From positions 558,001 to 622,000 of the forward strand of contig OZ244807.1 in NCBI GenBank assembly GCA_965220185.1: 64,000 bases of DNA, written 5' to 3'. The notes under the pieces are model-generated. The model was not told the DNA's origin, ran no database searches, and worked only from the letters and a program-made list of their open reading frames with translations. Origin of the DNA: Azotimanducus sp965220185. GTDB lineage: Bacteria > Pseudomonadota > Gammaproteobacteria > Pseudomonadales > Azotimanducaceae. This document shows positions 25,340 through 34,651 of the stretch, piece by piece. Every line of letters begins with the position of its first letter. Position 1 is the stretch's first letter. Made by a program: the position numbers and the translations under genes.

Positions 25340-26470
25340 CTATCGCGTCATTTCCAAGTACCCATCCCCGAGGTATTCGCCGCTCGCATCGCTCACGCGC
25401 ACTAGCCCCTCCCAATAGCGCACCGTCGTGCGCATCAGTTGGTCATCGACCGCCGCTTCAACGAGGTAGGCACCGATTCCGTCGAGTTCGACCTGCCATG
25501 CCACAACGTAGCTGTCGCCATCAAACTGGACTTCGCGTCGCGGCAACATGCTGAATTCGTGACTCTGGAATTTTGTCGTGTGTCCAGTCGCATCCCGATG
25601 CATCGCATAATTGAACGCATCGCGTTCCCCGGATTCGCGAACGAGCTGATAGAGCATGAGCTCGCTGCCGTCCACGAGCATGAGCGCCATCCAGTCCCAA
25701 CCGACCAAGCCCGGAGGCAATGGCTGAGTGCTCCATTCGCGGTCAAGCCACGCCCATCCGACCACCGGCACGTGTCTCCCGTCCCAATCCAAGCTGCCGC
25801 GCACCGACATGCGCGGGATCGAATAATAGTGGGACGCCGCCTGCTCGGATTTCGCTGAGTAGCCTTCATCGCCCTGCAAAATAACCGCTTCTGTGGACTC
25901 CAAGCGCAAGTCCAACCCCGCGCCCTCGCCTTTCGCAGTGAGCAGAAGCGGTGAGAATGTGTCGCCGACGCTCTGCACCGAAGCGCCGGGCAAACGCAGG
26001 CTGAACGGCTCGCCTTGCGCATGTGCGAGCCCCGGCACTTCTCGTGACAGCGCCTCATGGAACCTGTGTGCGCCAGCCGCCACGTTGGTGACAGCAAAGT
26101 GGCTCATGTACACCTGCGTAGCGCGCCAGCCTTCGGGGTCCGGATGCGGACTGAGTGCGCGGCGAAAGAACACAAGCTGCGCACCGAACTCGGCCGGGCG
26201 AGGCGACAGCGGTGCCTGTCCCTGATCACGCCAGAGAGCAAACGTCCAATACCACCATTCTTGTCGAAAGGCCGGATGCGGGCCATGATCGCTTGGCAAT
26301 TCAATCGTCGAATCTGGTGAGACTGTGGCGAATGACTCGCTGTCAGTCGCCAGCTCGGACTCGGTGAGCACGGCGCCCGCACGCAAACCGCCGAAATCCT
26401 CCGAGCTTGGCGGTTCGGCGCAGCTGGCGAGCAGTAACAGGCTAAATACGCTCGTCAGTCGTCGCCACAT
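25340..26470 (-). CDS. AttH/CrtC-like lipocalin-fold lipoprotein
   Basis: 376 residues. A lipoprotein signal ends LLLLAS-C17. HPAFRQEWWYWTFAL (near 65-80), a QLVFFRR strand, MSHFAVTNV, SHYYSIPRMSVRGSLDWDG and GWAWLDREWSTQPL are the hallmark blocks of the AttH / carotenoid-1,2-hydratase-like lipocalin family. It would sit in the inner or outer membrane facing the periplasm. The gene overlaps the end of the FtsX permease gene by 29 bp. AttEFGH-type sets combine an ATPase, permease(s) and this lipoprotein. The role of the set is unclear, possibly lipid or lipoprotein handling. Confidence 0.85.
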   Translation of the reverse strand: MWRRLTSVFSLLLLASCAEPPSSEDFGGLRAGAVLTESELATDSESFATVSPDSTIELPSDHGPHPAFRQEWWYWTFALWRDQGQAPLSPRPAEFGAQLVFFRRALSPHPDPEGWRATQVYMSHFAVTNVAAGAHRFHEALSREVPGLAHAQGEPFSLRLPGASVQSVGDTFSPLLLTAKGEGAGLDLRLESTEAVILQGDEGYSAKSEQAASHYYSIPRMSVRGSLDWDGRHVPVVGWAWLDREWSTQPLPPGLVGWDWMALMLVDGSELMLYQLVRESGERDAFNYAMHRDATGHTTKFQSHEFSMLPRREVQFDGDSYVVAWQVELDGIGAYLVEAAVDDQLMRTTVRYWEGLVRVSDASGEYLGDGYLEMTR

Positions 26471-28814
26471 GCGATGCCTCCCGAGTCATCCGCCACGGAA
26501 TAAGCGCTGCCATCGCCACCACGAGCAAGCCAATCCCCGAAAACAGAACCATCAGCCACCCGTCTATGTGCGGGCGAATCGAGAATCCGAACGCCAGCGG
26601 CGTCACGCGCTGACAGAGCATCCAGTTCATGGTCAAGGCAAGCAATAGCGAACATGGCAGCACCAGCGCAGCAAGGACTGCTGATTGTCCCGCCAGAAGC
26701 GCAAGCAGTCGCTCGCGAGACGTGCCGATGGCGCGCAATAGACGCAGTTCCCGCAGGCGCGTCAAATATAGCTGATTGAACCCGCTGAAGACACCGAAAA
26801 CAGCCACGAGCAGCGCGACCATGCTGAGCGCATCGCTGACCCAGAAGGTGTCGTCCAAGGTTTGCATGGCGCGCTCGCGCAGCGCCGAGGTGGATTCGAC
26901 GCGCAGGTCAAACTCTGACCGGATGCGCGACCGTACCGAAGTTTCCATGCCAGGTTCGACATGGATTCGTATCGCATCGATGCGCGTGTCCTCAAAATAC
27001 CTGTGCGCAACCGTGCTTGACATGACGAGTCTTGGGCTAGAGGCGCCAAAGTCGTTGAAGACCTGTGCGACCGGCAAAAGGGCCTGTCCTTTTTGACCTG
27101 TCACGCGCACCATGCCTGCTTCGTGTGCGGCATCGAGTTGGCTGTTGATCAAGACGGCTTCGGGCGGCGTGTTCATCGGCGCGCCATAGCGCGCAAGTTC
27201 CTGCTCGGTGTACTCAATCAATCGCACCTCGGTGCGCAGCGTCCCGACACGCGCTGTCGCATTGTGCGAGACGCGCGTCGAGACCACGCCGGGCAGCGCC
27301 GCGATGGCGTCAACAAGGATCTGCGACAGGGCTTCATCGCCCGCATCCAATGACAGTTCGCCGTCGAGTCGCATGTCGAGCAATTCATCGAAGTCCAATT
27401 TCAGGCTTGTCACCATCAACTGCATGGCAAGCGCGACGCTAAGCGCCAAAATGAAGGCGCTGACAACGGGAAACAAACGCAGCCCCTGCGTGGCGCCGCC
27501 TCGGACGATCTGCATGGTGATCAGGCGAACGCGAAAACCGACGAACCGATACCGCGAAATCCAATTCAATTGCATCCATGAGATCTGCGCCAGCAGCACG
27601 AACGTGGCGCCGAGGATGAGAAATGCACCGGCGAGTCCCAAAAACGGGCTTATGCCAAGTGCGACGAGCGCAAAACAGGCGAATCCTGCCTGCACGAGAA
27701 TTCGGGGGCGTTTCACTTGCGTTCGCGGCTGCGCGAGCGACGTTCCCAGCATGCTCACACCAATCCCGACCAGCACCGCTTTGATCACAAGCCAGCCATC
27801 GAAAAGCGACCGGTCTAGATTACCCATGCCGCCGAACTCGATGACGAAGGTCGCCAGCCCAAAACCAAGCGGCAGCCCAATGAGACACGCAAGGACGCCA
27901 AGCGCGCCAGCCTCGCGATGCACGTAGCCAGCAATGGCGCGTGTGGCAACGCCCAAGCCTTGCAACCGATGTACGGTCGGCGCCCGCCGCAAGGCCATGC
28001 CAGCGGCGCACTGATAGGCGATGAATGCCGCCACCAACAGGCAAAGGACAGACAGCACGCCGAGATTGAACATGATTGACCGGGCGAAGCGCCGCACGGG
28101 CAACTCTTCGTCGAGCGTTGAAATGATGTAGCCAGCGCCGAGCAGCTCTTGATCAATAGAACTTTGATACGCTGCGCCTAGTCCAACGAACACGTGATTA
28201 AGCAGGTTGAGAAGATTTGAGCGCTGCCGGGCAGGCACCAAGGCGAGCGCGGAAATATCGTCTTGACCGAGCAATTCGGATGCGGTGGCAATATCCGCAA
28301 TCAGCAAACGCTCATCGGAGCCATCATGGGTGCCTATCACCGAGAGACCTTGTGCTTCGATCTCCGCTCGCTCCTCGTCCGTAATGCCTTCAGGCACAAG
28401 CACCGACTTCTCGGTCATCAGCCTCGTCCAATCAGCCTCGGCAACGGCGCTCGCCTTCGCACCCATCCCTAGCATCGCCACCCAGTCGATGCCGAGTATG
28501 CGCGAGCCCTCGCCTGCCCGCCCTTCAATGAAGGGAACAAGCGAATCAACGCCCGGTAGCTGTCCCTCGGCCAATCGGTTTTGTAGCCGGGCATAGTCGG
28601 CGAGCGCGATGTTCGCGCCATCTTCTCGGCGCACAAGCGTGCCGAGCAATTCAAAAGGCTGGAGGGCTTCGAGATTCTGTTCTACCCGCGCGTTCAGAAG
28701 GTGCACCGCCGTCACCGAGGCAACTGCGACCGACAAGCCGAACATCGCCGCCGCGAGCGACCACTTGCCTCGCGCGAGCTCGCGCAGCAGCGCCCGGCGC
28801 AGCAGCACCTTCAC
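26442..28814 (-). CDS. FtsX-like ABC transporter permease (AttFG-type)
   Basis: 790 residues from a GTG whose G is shared with the upstream TAG. One TM helix near the N-terminus (LAAAMFGLSVAVASVTAVHLL, about 20-40), a large periplasmic domain, then groups of TM helices around 250-460 and 690-780 (including VALLVAVFGVFSGFNQLYL) give two FtsX-like halves, as in attF-attG fusions or MacB-like permeases. It has no nucleotide-binding domain, and no ABC ATPase gene lies in the window next to it. It is coupled to the PrpD gene upstream and the lipoprotein gene downstream. It must borrow an ATPase from elsewhere or be inactive. Confidence 0.82.
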   Translation of the reverse strand: MKVLLRRALLRELARGKWSLAAAMFGLSVAVASVTAVHLLNARVEQNLEALQPFELLGTLVRREDGANIALADYARLQNRLAEGQLPGVDSLVPFIEGRAGEGSRILGIDWVAMLGMGAKASAVAEADWTRLMTEKSVLVPEGITDEERAEIEAQGLSVIGTHDGSDERLLIADIATASELLGQDDISALALVPARQRSNLLNLLNHVFVGLGAAYQSSIDQELLGAGYIISTLDEELPVRRFARSIMFNLGVLSVLCLLVAAFIAYQCAAGMALRRAPTVHRLQGLGVATRAIAGYVHREAGALGVLACLIGLPLGFGLATFVIEFGGMGNLDRSLFDGWLVIKAVLVGIGVSMLGTSLAQPRTQVKRPRILVQAGFACFALVALGISPFLGLAGAFLILGATFVLLAQISWMQLNWISRYRFVGFRVRLITMQIVRGGATQGLRLFPVVSAFILALSVALAMQLMVTSLKLDFDELLDMRLDGELSLDAGDEALSQILVDAIAALPGVVSTRVSHNATARVGTLRTEVRLIEYTEQELARYGAPMNTPPEAVLINSQLDAAHEAGMVRVTGQKGQALLPVAQVFNDFGASSPRLVMSSTVAHRYFEDTRIDAIRIHVEPGMETSVRSRIRSEFDLRVESTSALRERAMQTLDDTFWVSDALSMVALLVAVFGVFSGFNQLYLTRLRELRLLRAIGTSRERLLALLAGQSAVLAALVLPCSLLLALTMNWMLCQRVTPLAFGFSIRPHIDGWLMVLFSGIGLLVVAMAALIPWRMTREASHVATTDERI

Positions 28815-30121
28815 TAGTCAGTGGCGAGAGTGTTGATCGAATCGAGGTCCGAAAGATGCAGGATCTGATCGCGAAGACTCGCCGGGTCGCGAACAAGCGG
28901 CGCACTCAAGGCGTCAAACTTCGCTGCCAGCCGTTCGCCCTGCGCAGCTAGATCAGGACACGGGATGCTCGTGTCGGAAAAGGCATTGAGCTCTTCGCTT
29001 TGATCGGTCGCGCAGTGCACGCGCGTTTGCATCTGCGTCAACGCTTCGTCGCTGGCCACGCGCACCTTGGCAAGCGTCGCCTGCACATCATCGCGGCAAA
29101 TGACCTCATCCGCGTAGGTCTCGGGATTGCTTGTGTCGTGTCCGAGCCAGGCAAGCGCGGCATTGGCGCGCAGGCTGAACTTCCCTTCAAGCCCTGTTTT
29201 CGGCTCGGCAATACCACAAATGTCGAGAATGCTCGGATTCACGCTCAGTTCGAGACCCTGCAAGCTGCTTGCTTGGAGTTGTTTTCGCAAGCCTATGACA
29301 CTGTCTATCGTCGCGTGGGTGAGATAGCAGGCTGCGTGATATTTGAAGAGCGAATCGAGAATCAGCCATGAATCCGCGATCTGCTCAAGCCTCGCCGAAT
29401 TGACTCTGCCGATGCCCGCTGCCTGGACATAGCCTTGATTGCCGTTCACGGCGTCCGCATTGGCGGTGAACCCGCGCGCTGCGAGACGCGCCGCAACGAG
29501 GCCGCGCTCGGCCGCCTGACCGGCGTGATAGGGCTTGGTCATGGTGCCGAAATTGGCTTTGACGCCGGATGCCGCCGAGGCCGCGAGCGCCATGGCCGTC
29601 GCGTATTGCGAGGTATCGAGCTTGAGCAGATGGGCCACGCCCGCGGCAGCGCCAAACGTGCCATAGGTCGCTGTGGTGTGCCAGCCATTGAGATAGTGCT
29701 TCGGGCCGATGGCGTTGCCGATGCGCCCTTCGATTTCAACGCCGACCACGAGGGCCGTCATCAGTTCAGCGCCGCTCGCGCCGATCTCCTCAACGATCGC
29801 CAGAACTGCAGGCAACACAGGTGCCGTCGCGTGGCAGCCGACGGCAGCGCTGGTGTCATCGTAATCGAGGGCATGACCACTTGCGCCGTTCAGGAGCGCA
29901 GCAGTCGCGGGGTCGAGGTGCAAGTTCGATCCAAGCACGCGGCAGCGACCTTGCCTGAGTGAGAACTCATCGCGCAAGATGCCAGAAAGCGGCTCGCGAC
30001 TGCCAGCAAGCGCACACCCGAACCAGTCGAGCACGCACTGATGCGCGACTGTCTTCACTTCCTCGGGCAGGTCGTCGTAGGTGAGATGGCCGTACTTATC
30101 CCAAGCTTGCAGGTAATCCAT
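28814..30121 (-). CDS. MmgE/PrpD-family protein
   Basis: 435 residues from the ATG that overlaps the SDR stop (TAATG). The PrpD fold is shown by VLDWFGCALAGSREP near the N-terminus, GASGHALDYDDT, GWHTTATYGTFGAAAG and FGTMTKPYHAGQAAERG, and the C-terminal FKYHAACYLTHATIDS. The family includes 2-methylcitrate dehydratase, iminodisuccinate epimerase and cis-aconitate decarboxylase. There are no prpB/prpC genes here, so a methylcitrate role is not favoured. Its position after acyl-CoA, CoA-transferase and lyase genes resembles bacterial itaconate or mesaconate clusters, so a branched C4-C5 diacid substrate is plausible. Confidence 0.85.
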   Translation of the reverse strand: MDYLQAWDKYGHLTYDDLPEEVKTVAHQCVLDWFGCALAGSREPLSGILRDEFSLRQGRCRVLGSNLHLDPATAALLNGASGHALDYDDTSAAVGCHATAPVLPAVLAIVEEIGASGAELMTALVVGVEIEGRIGNAIGPKHYLNGWHTTATYGTFGAAAGVAHLLKLDTSQYATAMALAASAASGVKANFGTMTKPYHAGQAAERGLVAARLAARGFTANADAVNGNQGYVQAAGIGRVNSARLEQIADSWLILDSLFKYHAACYLTHATIDSVIGLRKQLQASSLQGLELSVNPSILDICGIAEPKTGLEGKFSLRANAALAWLGHDTSNPETYADEVICRDDVQATLAKVRVASDEALTQMQTRVHCATDQSEELNAFSDTSIPCPDLAAQGERLAAKFDALSAPLVRDPASLRDQILHLSDLDSINTLATD

Positions 30122-30867
30122 TACTGAATCGACCGTCCGCCGTCCACATCGAGGCACACACCAGTCAAAAAAGTCGCCTCTTCGGAAGCAAGAAAAGCAT
30201 AGGCGCTCGCCACGTCCTGCGGAGTCGCGCGCCTGCCCATCGGAATGCCGCTGACCACCGCCGCGTTCATATCCTCCGGCAACTCAGAGACGCCAACAGC
30301 GTTGAGGTCGAAACCTGTCGCAGAAGAGACAGGACAGACACAATTGACGCGCAGCTTCGGCGCGAGCTCTGTCGCAAGACCGCGCGTCAATGTCATCAAC
30401 GCGCCCTTGGAAGCGTTGTAGGGCGTGAGACCGGGGCGCGGCCGCTTGCCGCCGATCGATGCCGTGCTAATCAGGCTGCCGCCCTCCGGCATGTGCGGCA
30501 CCGCACACTTCGCCGCCAAGAACACGCTGCGCACGTTAATCGCAAACATGCGGTCGAATTCCGCCACGTCCATGCTCACCATTGGCTGCGCACGGTGCGG
30601 GATGCCTGCATTGGCGCAATACACATCGATTTTGCCGAAGGCGGCGACGGTGTGCGCCACCAGCGCCTCGTTCATGGCTTCATCGGCCACATCGATCTCG
30701 AAGGCAACAGCGTGAGGCAGGGATTCGGCGACTGCTTGGGCGCCGTCAAAATCCAAGTCAGCGACCACCACAGACGCGCCTTCGCCCGCGAACTTCTCGG
30801 CGATCGCCTCGCCGAATCCTGAAGCGCCGCCAGTGACGACGACTGACTTGTCTTGAAACCTGTTCAT
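30121..30867 (-). CDS. SDR-family oxidoreductase
   Basis: 248 residues. TGGASGFGEAIA (12-23) binds the cofactor; Asp38 in VVADLDFD at the end of the second strand suggests NAD rather than NADP. CANAG (84-88) and Y150-x-x-x-K154 (YNASK) complete the active site with Ser at ISTASIGG. The C-terminus TGVCLDVDGG is typical. It lies between the acyl-CoA dehydrogenase and PrpD genes with overlaps on both sides (4 bp and 1 bp), so it is probably a dehydrogenase for a hydroxyacyl intermediate or free hydroxy acid of that pathway. Confidence 0.88.
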   Translation of the reverse strand: MNRFQDKSVVVTGGASGFGEAIAEKFAGEGASVVVADLDFDGAQAVAESLPHAVAFEIDVADEAMNEALVAHTVAAFGKIDVYCANAGIPHRAQPMVSMDVAEFDRMFAINVRSVFLAAKCAVPHMPEGGSLISTASIGGKRPRPGLTPYNASKGALMTLTRGLATELAPKLRVNCVCPVSSATGFDLNAVGVSELPEDMNAAVVSGIPMGRRATPQDVASAYAFLASEEATFLTGVCLDVDGGRSIQ

Positions 30868-32039
30868 CGGCCAAGAATCCGATCTGAAATAATGCGCTGC
30901 ATGATCTCGGAGGTGCCTTCAAAGATCTTCGTCAGCCGCGCATCGCGCCAGAATCGCTCGACCGGATAGTGCGTCGTGTAGCCAGCGCCGCCCAGGACTT
31001 GCAAGGCTTCTGAGGTCACGCGCTCAGACATCTCGGCGGCGTAATACTTGACCATCGCTGCTTCCTTGTCGCAGCGCCGCCCCGAATCGATCTCGTTGCA
31101 GACAAAATACATGAGCTGGCGCGCCGCTTCGATTTCGGTTGCCATGGTCGCAATCTTGAAGCGAATCGCCTGAAACTTGCCAATCGGACGACCAAACTGA
31201 ACGCGCTCCTGCGAATAGTCCACAGCCACTTGCAGCGCGCCTTGGGCGAGGCCGATCGAGCGCGCCGCCGTGTGCGCGCGCGCGACTTCAAGACCCTGCT
31301 GAATGCCGACAAAGCCAGCGCTGCCAGAACTGCCCCGCTCGCCCCGTTCGCCTTCGGGCGGATCAAACGCAGGCACGCGCGCATTGTCGAAGGCCAGCTC
31401 GAAAGTCTTCCAGCCGTGGTAGCCGATCTTCGGAATCGGCGCGCCTGACACACCCGCTGGCAATTCGCCGCGCGGCTTCTCAACGGCGATGCTTTTCATG
31501 CCGGCCTGACGCTCGTCGCTGTCTGTCTCCACTCGACAGACGACGTTGATGAAGTCAGCCTCGTCGGCGAAGGTACACCAGTATTTGTTGCCGTTGATGA
31601 TCCAGTCGTCGCCGTCGCGACGCGCCTTGCAGCTCACCGCCGCCATGTCCGAGCCTGCATTCGGCTCCGACATGGCAAACGCCCCAAGATAATCGCCGAC
31701 CGCCATGCGCTCGATGCGCTCCGCGCGCGCCTTGCCGAAGCCGGGCACCGATCGATAGAAGCCGTTTCCGCGCGCAATCAGCGACGCGACGCTCATCCAG
31801 CCGCGCGCCAGCTCCTCGGCGACAAGGCAATACTCGAACACGCCGAGCCCAAGCCCGCCGTATTCTTCAGGAATGAGCATGCCGAAATAGCCGAGTTCGC
31901 CCATCTTGCCAATGAGTTCGCGCGGAATCTGCCCTTTCTCCGGGTCGAGCTTGTTGGCGACCGGCAGCACTTCTTCGCGCGTGAACTCGCGCGCCGATTG
32001 CTGAATGATGCGACGCTCTTCAGTGAAGTAGCCAGTCAT
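30864..32039 (-). CDS. Acyl-CoA dehydrogenase
   Basis: 391 residues, full length for the family. AFAMSEPNAGSDMAAV and YWCTFADEADF mark the FAD-binding mid domain, RVQFGRPIGKFQAIRFKIA the central helix, and QVLGGAGYTTHYPVERFWRDARLTKIFEGTSEIMQ the C-terminal block with the catalytic Glu at 374. A short insert rich in Glu/Arg/Gly (about 225-240) is unusual. It oxidises an acyl-CoA to the enoyl-CoA with electrons to ETF. The best-fitting substrate in this operon would be a short branched or dicarboxyl acyl-CoA, by context only. Confidence 0.92.
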   Translation of the reverse strand: MTGYFTEERRIIQQSAREFTREEVLPVANKLDPEKGQIPRELIGKMGELGYFGMLIPEEYGGLGLGVFEYCLVAEELARGWMSVASLIARGNGFYRSVPGFGKARAERIERMAVGDYLGAFAMSEPNAGSDMAAVSCKARRDGDDWIINGNKYWCTFADEADFINVVCRVETDSDERQAGMKSIAVEKPRGELPAGVSGAPIPKIGYHGWKTFELAFDNARVPAFDPPEGERGERGSSGSAGFVGIQQGLEVARAHTAARSIGLAQGALQVAVDYSQERVQFGRPIGKFQAIRFKIATMATEIEAARQLMYFVCNEIDSGRRCDKEAAMVKYYAAEMSERVTSEALQVLGGAGYTTHYPVERFWRDARLTKIFEGTSEIMQRIISDRILGR

Positions 32040-32947
32040 GGAATCATCCCAATCTGCTTGGCGCGGTCAACGACTGGCTGATACAGGCGCGCGGTTGCAG
32101 CATCGACGAGCATGCCGCCTGCGCCAGCCGCACCGTCACCGCTGGTGAGCGATGCCTCGTAGGCCGCGACCATCTTCTGCGCGACATGCAGCTCTTTTTC
32201 GGTTGGCGCAAAAATCTCGTTGGCGTGCGCAATCTGGCTCGGATGGATGCACCACTTGCCAACGGCGCCGAGCGCTGCCGCGTAGGTCGCCTGCGCCCGA
32301 TAGCCTTCATCATCCTTGAAATTGCCGAACGGCCCGTCAATGGCATCGATGCCGACGGCGCGACACGCGCCGATCATGCGCACGCGATGAGCACTCCAGA
32401 TATCGCCCGGATACTTGTAGGCAGGGTCGCGCTCATGCCCGAAGCGCATGCCGAAGCTGCCCGCAAGGTCGCCGAAACCGAGGATCAATGCCTCAAGGCG
32501 CGTTGAGCAGCGGGCAATCGCTTCGACATTGCCGAGCCCCTCGGCCTCTTCAATGAGCACTTCCAAGCCGATCGGCTTCTTGATCTTAAGCTTCTTTTCA
32601 AGCGACAGCAGCATGGTTTCGAAGAACAAGAGATCCGACGGCTTCTTGACTTTCGGGATGATGAAGACGTCAAGCTTGTCACCCGCGCCTTCAAGAATGC
32701 TCACCATGTCGTAGACCGCCCACTCGGTCTCATGGTCGTTGACGCGCACTGAGCGGATAGTGCGGCCCCAGTCAAGCTCGTTGAGGGCGTTCACTGCGAT
32801 GTCGCGCGCCGCTTCCTTGGCGTCCGGCGCGGTGGCGTCCTCGAGGTCTAGGAATACCAGGTCGGCGTCGGATACGACCGCCTTTTGCACGAGCTTTTCG
32901 TTGGATGCCGGCACAGCAAGTTCAGATCGCCTGAGTCGATGTGTCAT
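32036..32947 (-). CDS. CoA-ester lyase (malyl-/methylmalyl- or citramalyl-CoA lyase-like)
   Basis: 303 residues from the ATG at 32947. HpcH/HpaI/CitE family: RRSELAVPASNEKLVQKA at the start, FLDLEDATAPDAKEAAR with the Mg-binding acid and the catalytic-type Asp, RVND, IIPKVKKPSDL, GLEVLIEEAEGL with the metal-binding Glu, DAIDGPFGNFKDDEG, and GKWCIHPSQI. The last two blocks are typical of malyl-CoA/beta-methylmalyl-CoA lyases (Mcl) rather than citrate lyase beta subunits. It would split a 3-hydroxy-type acyl-CoA into acetyl- or propionyl-CoA plus glyoxylate, or citramalyl-CoA into acetyl-CoA plus pyruvate. It overlaps the acyl-CoA dehydrogenase start by 4 bp. Confidence 0.85.
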   Translation of the reverse strand: MTHRLRRSELAVPASNEKLVQKAVVSDADLVFLDLEDATAPDAKEAARDIAVNALNELDWGRTIRSVRVNDHETEWAVYDMVSILEGAGDKLDVFIIPKVKKPSDLLFFETMLLSLEKKLKIKKPIGLEVLIEEAEGLGNVEAIARCSTRLEALILGFGDLAGSFGMRFGHERDPAYKYPGDIWSAHRVRMIGACRAVGIDAIDGPFGNFKDDEGYRAQATYAAALGAVGKWCIHPSQIAHANEIFAPTEKELHVAQKMVAAYEASLTSGDGAAGAGGMLVDAATARLYQPVVDRAKQIGMIP

Positions 32948-32963
32948 GTTGTATGAGCCTCTC

Positions 32964-34190
32964 TTATGATTCGTTTGTTGGATTATGCGCAATGCCGAGT
33001 TCATCGAGTATCTCTTCACCGTGCTCGCCAAGCAGCGGGGCACGGCGGTTCATTTCAGATGGCGTGCCTGCAAATTTGAGCGGAGCGCCGACGATAGCGA
33101 CTTCAGGATTATCGCCCGGAAGCGCAAAGCGTCTGATCATATTGCGCGCGGCGACATGCGGGTCGTTGAATATGTCTTCGGCGGTATTGAGCGGACCGCA
33201 TGGCACTTCGCCGCCGATCAAGTCCATGATCTGCTGCTTGTTCAGGCCCGATGTCCAGCCTGAAATGATTGGTTCCAAGAAGTCAAGGTTGCGGCAGCGG
33301 ACGAAAGCGTTGGCGCTGCGCTTGTCGTCAATCAAGTCTTCGCGCCCCATGGCTTTGCAGAGCTTCTTCCAATGGTGGCCGCCGGGCGCTGCGATAGCGA
33401 CCTGGCCGTCTTTGGCGGGGAACACTCCGAAGGGCGCCAGATTCGGATGGTGACGACCGCGAGGCGGAAGCTGCTTGCCCGCATAGCCGTAGTTGGCGAT
33501 CAGGGTTTCATTGAAGGCGAGCATGGCGTCGTACATGGCGACATCGAAGAACTGTCCTTCGCCCGATGCGCGCGCCCGATGCACGGCGGCGACGAGGCCG
33601 AGCGCGAGCAGTGTGCCCGGGTAGATGTCGCCGACACTGACACCGGACGGATAGCCGCCATTATCAGCAGCAGGGCCGGTAATGCCCGCAAGTCCGCTCA
33701 TCGACTGCGCGACGATATCAAAGGCTGGCCATTCGGCATATGGGCTCTTGCCGGTGCGAGGGTCGCCAAAACCGCGCAGCGCCCCATAGACGATTTTCGG
33801 ATTGCGGGCGCGAATCACATCAAAGCCGACGCCGAGGCGGTCCATGACGCCGACGCGCATGTTCTCGACAATCGCATCTGCGTGCTCGCACAGGTCGAGC
33901 AGGCATTCCCGACCGTCGGCTTCCTTGAGATCAACCACGATGCTGCGCTTGTTGCGATTGACGCTCGCGAAGTAGCCGCCGTAATCGACGCCGGCCGTGG
34001 TCTCAGTCGCAGCGTTGGCATAGTCGGGCGGCAGCGGCGCCACCGACCGCGACATGTCGCCGCCCGGCGGCTCGACCTTGATGACATCGGCGCCGAGGTC
34101 AGCGAGCAGGCCGGTGCCAAAGGGGCCGGCGAGCGCCATGGTGCAATCGATGATGCGGATATCGGCAAGTGGGCCGCTGCGTTCGCTCAT
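32964..34190 (-). CDS. CaiB/BaiF family CoA-transferase (mesaconyl-CoA- or itaconate-type candidate)
   Basis: 408 residues, full family length and order: DIRIIDCTMALAGPFGTGLLADLGADVIKVE at the N-terminus, NRNKRSIVVDLK, the GALRGFGDPR and MSGLAGITG blocks, GQFFDVAMYDAML with the catalytic-type Asp before it in GDIYPGT, and GHHWKKLCKAMG. It lies between the half-hydratase genes and the CoA-ester lyase, the order seen for mesaconyl-CoA C1-C4 transferase next to mesaconyl-CoA hydratase and malyl-CoA lyase, and also for itaconate CoA-transferase in bacterial itaconate operons. Which acid accepts CoA is not decided by sequence. Confidence 0.85.
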   Translation of the reverse strand: MSERSGPLADIRIIDCTMALAGPFGTGLLADLGADVIKVEPPGGDMSRSVAPLPPDYANAATETTAGVDYGGYFASVNRNKRSIVVDLKEADGRECLLDLCEHADAIVENMRVGVMDRLGVGFDVIRARNPKIVYGALRGFGDPRTGKSPYAEWPAFDIVAQSMSGLAGITGPAADNGGYPSGVSVGDIYPGTLLALGLVAAVHRARASGEGQFFDVAMYDAMLAFNETLIANYGYAGKQLPPRGRHHPNLAPFGVFPAKDGQVAIAAPGGHHWKKLCKAMGREDLIDDKRSANAFVRCRNLDFLEPIISGWTSGLNKQQIMDLIGGEVPCGPLNTAEDIFNDPHVAARNMIRRFALPGDNPEVAIVGAPLKFAGTPSEMNRRAPLLGEHGEEILDELGIAHNPTNES

Positions 34191-34651
34191 TGTGAGCGCT
34201 CCGCTGACCGCTTCTTCAAAAGCACCCTGCGCTCGCCTTCAAACACGATTTCTTCCTTCTGGTTCACACCCCAATGCTTGAACGTGATGATGCCGCCGTC
34301 CTCGGTTGATTCCATAGCGAGCACCTCGCTGTAGGCATAGACGGTATCGCCATGAAAAACCGGCTTCTTGAAGCGAATCTTGTCAAGACCGAGTTCCTTG
34401 ACGGCATTCTCGCCTGTGTCCTGCGTCGCAAGGCCGATGACCATGGAGGCAGTGATGAAGCCGAACACGAGGCGGCTGCCAAACGGCGTGCTCTTCATCA
34501 CATGCTCGTTCCAATGCCCAGAGGCCGTGTTCATCACCAGCTTGGTGAGCATTTGATTCTCGACCTCGTCGATGGTGGTGCCGCGCGCATGCTTGATGCG
34601 CATGCCCACCTCAAAGTCCTCGAAGTAGGTGTCATTGCCAGTGAGATTCAT
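34187..34651 (-). CDS. MaoC-like hydratase, C-terminal-half subunit of a split mesaconyl-CoA-hydratase-type enzyme
   Basis: 154 residues from the ATG at 34651, which overlaps the upstream stop (ATGA). YFEDFEVGMRIKHARGTTIDEVENQML and LVMNTASGHWNEHV, then GSRLVFGFITASMVIGL and FHGDTVYAYSEVL, match the second hot-dog half of long mesaconyl-CoA hydratases (Mch), which have the same EVG..I.H..G.TI.E pattern and the GDT-YA-SE strand. A stand-alone 154-residue hot-dog protein would need a partner; the gene just upstream supplies the first half. Catalytic residues of the R-hydratase type (Asp/His pair) are not fully obvious. Confidence 0.8.
   Translation of the reverse strand: MNLTGNDTYFEDFEVGMRIKHARGTTIDEVENQMLTKLVMNTASGHWNEHVMKSTPFGSRLVFGFITASMVIGLATQDTGENAVKELGLDKIRFKKPVFHGDTVYAYSEVLAMESTEDGGIITFKHWGVNQKEEIVFEGERRVLLKKRSAERSQ

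Noticed and set aside
33372..34334. 320-residue plus-strand open frame opposite the CaiB gene
   Set aside because: Translation has a shadow-type composition and the minus-strand CaiB assignment is certain.
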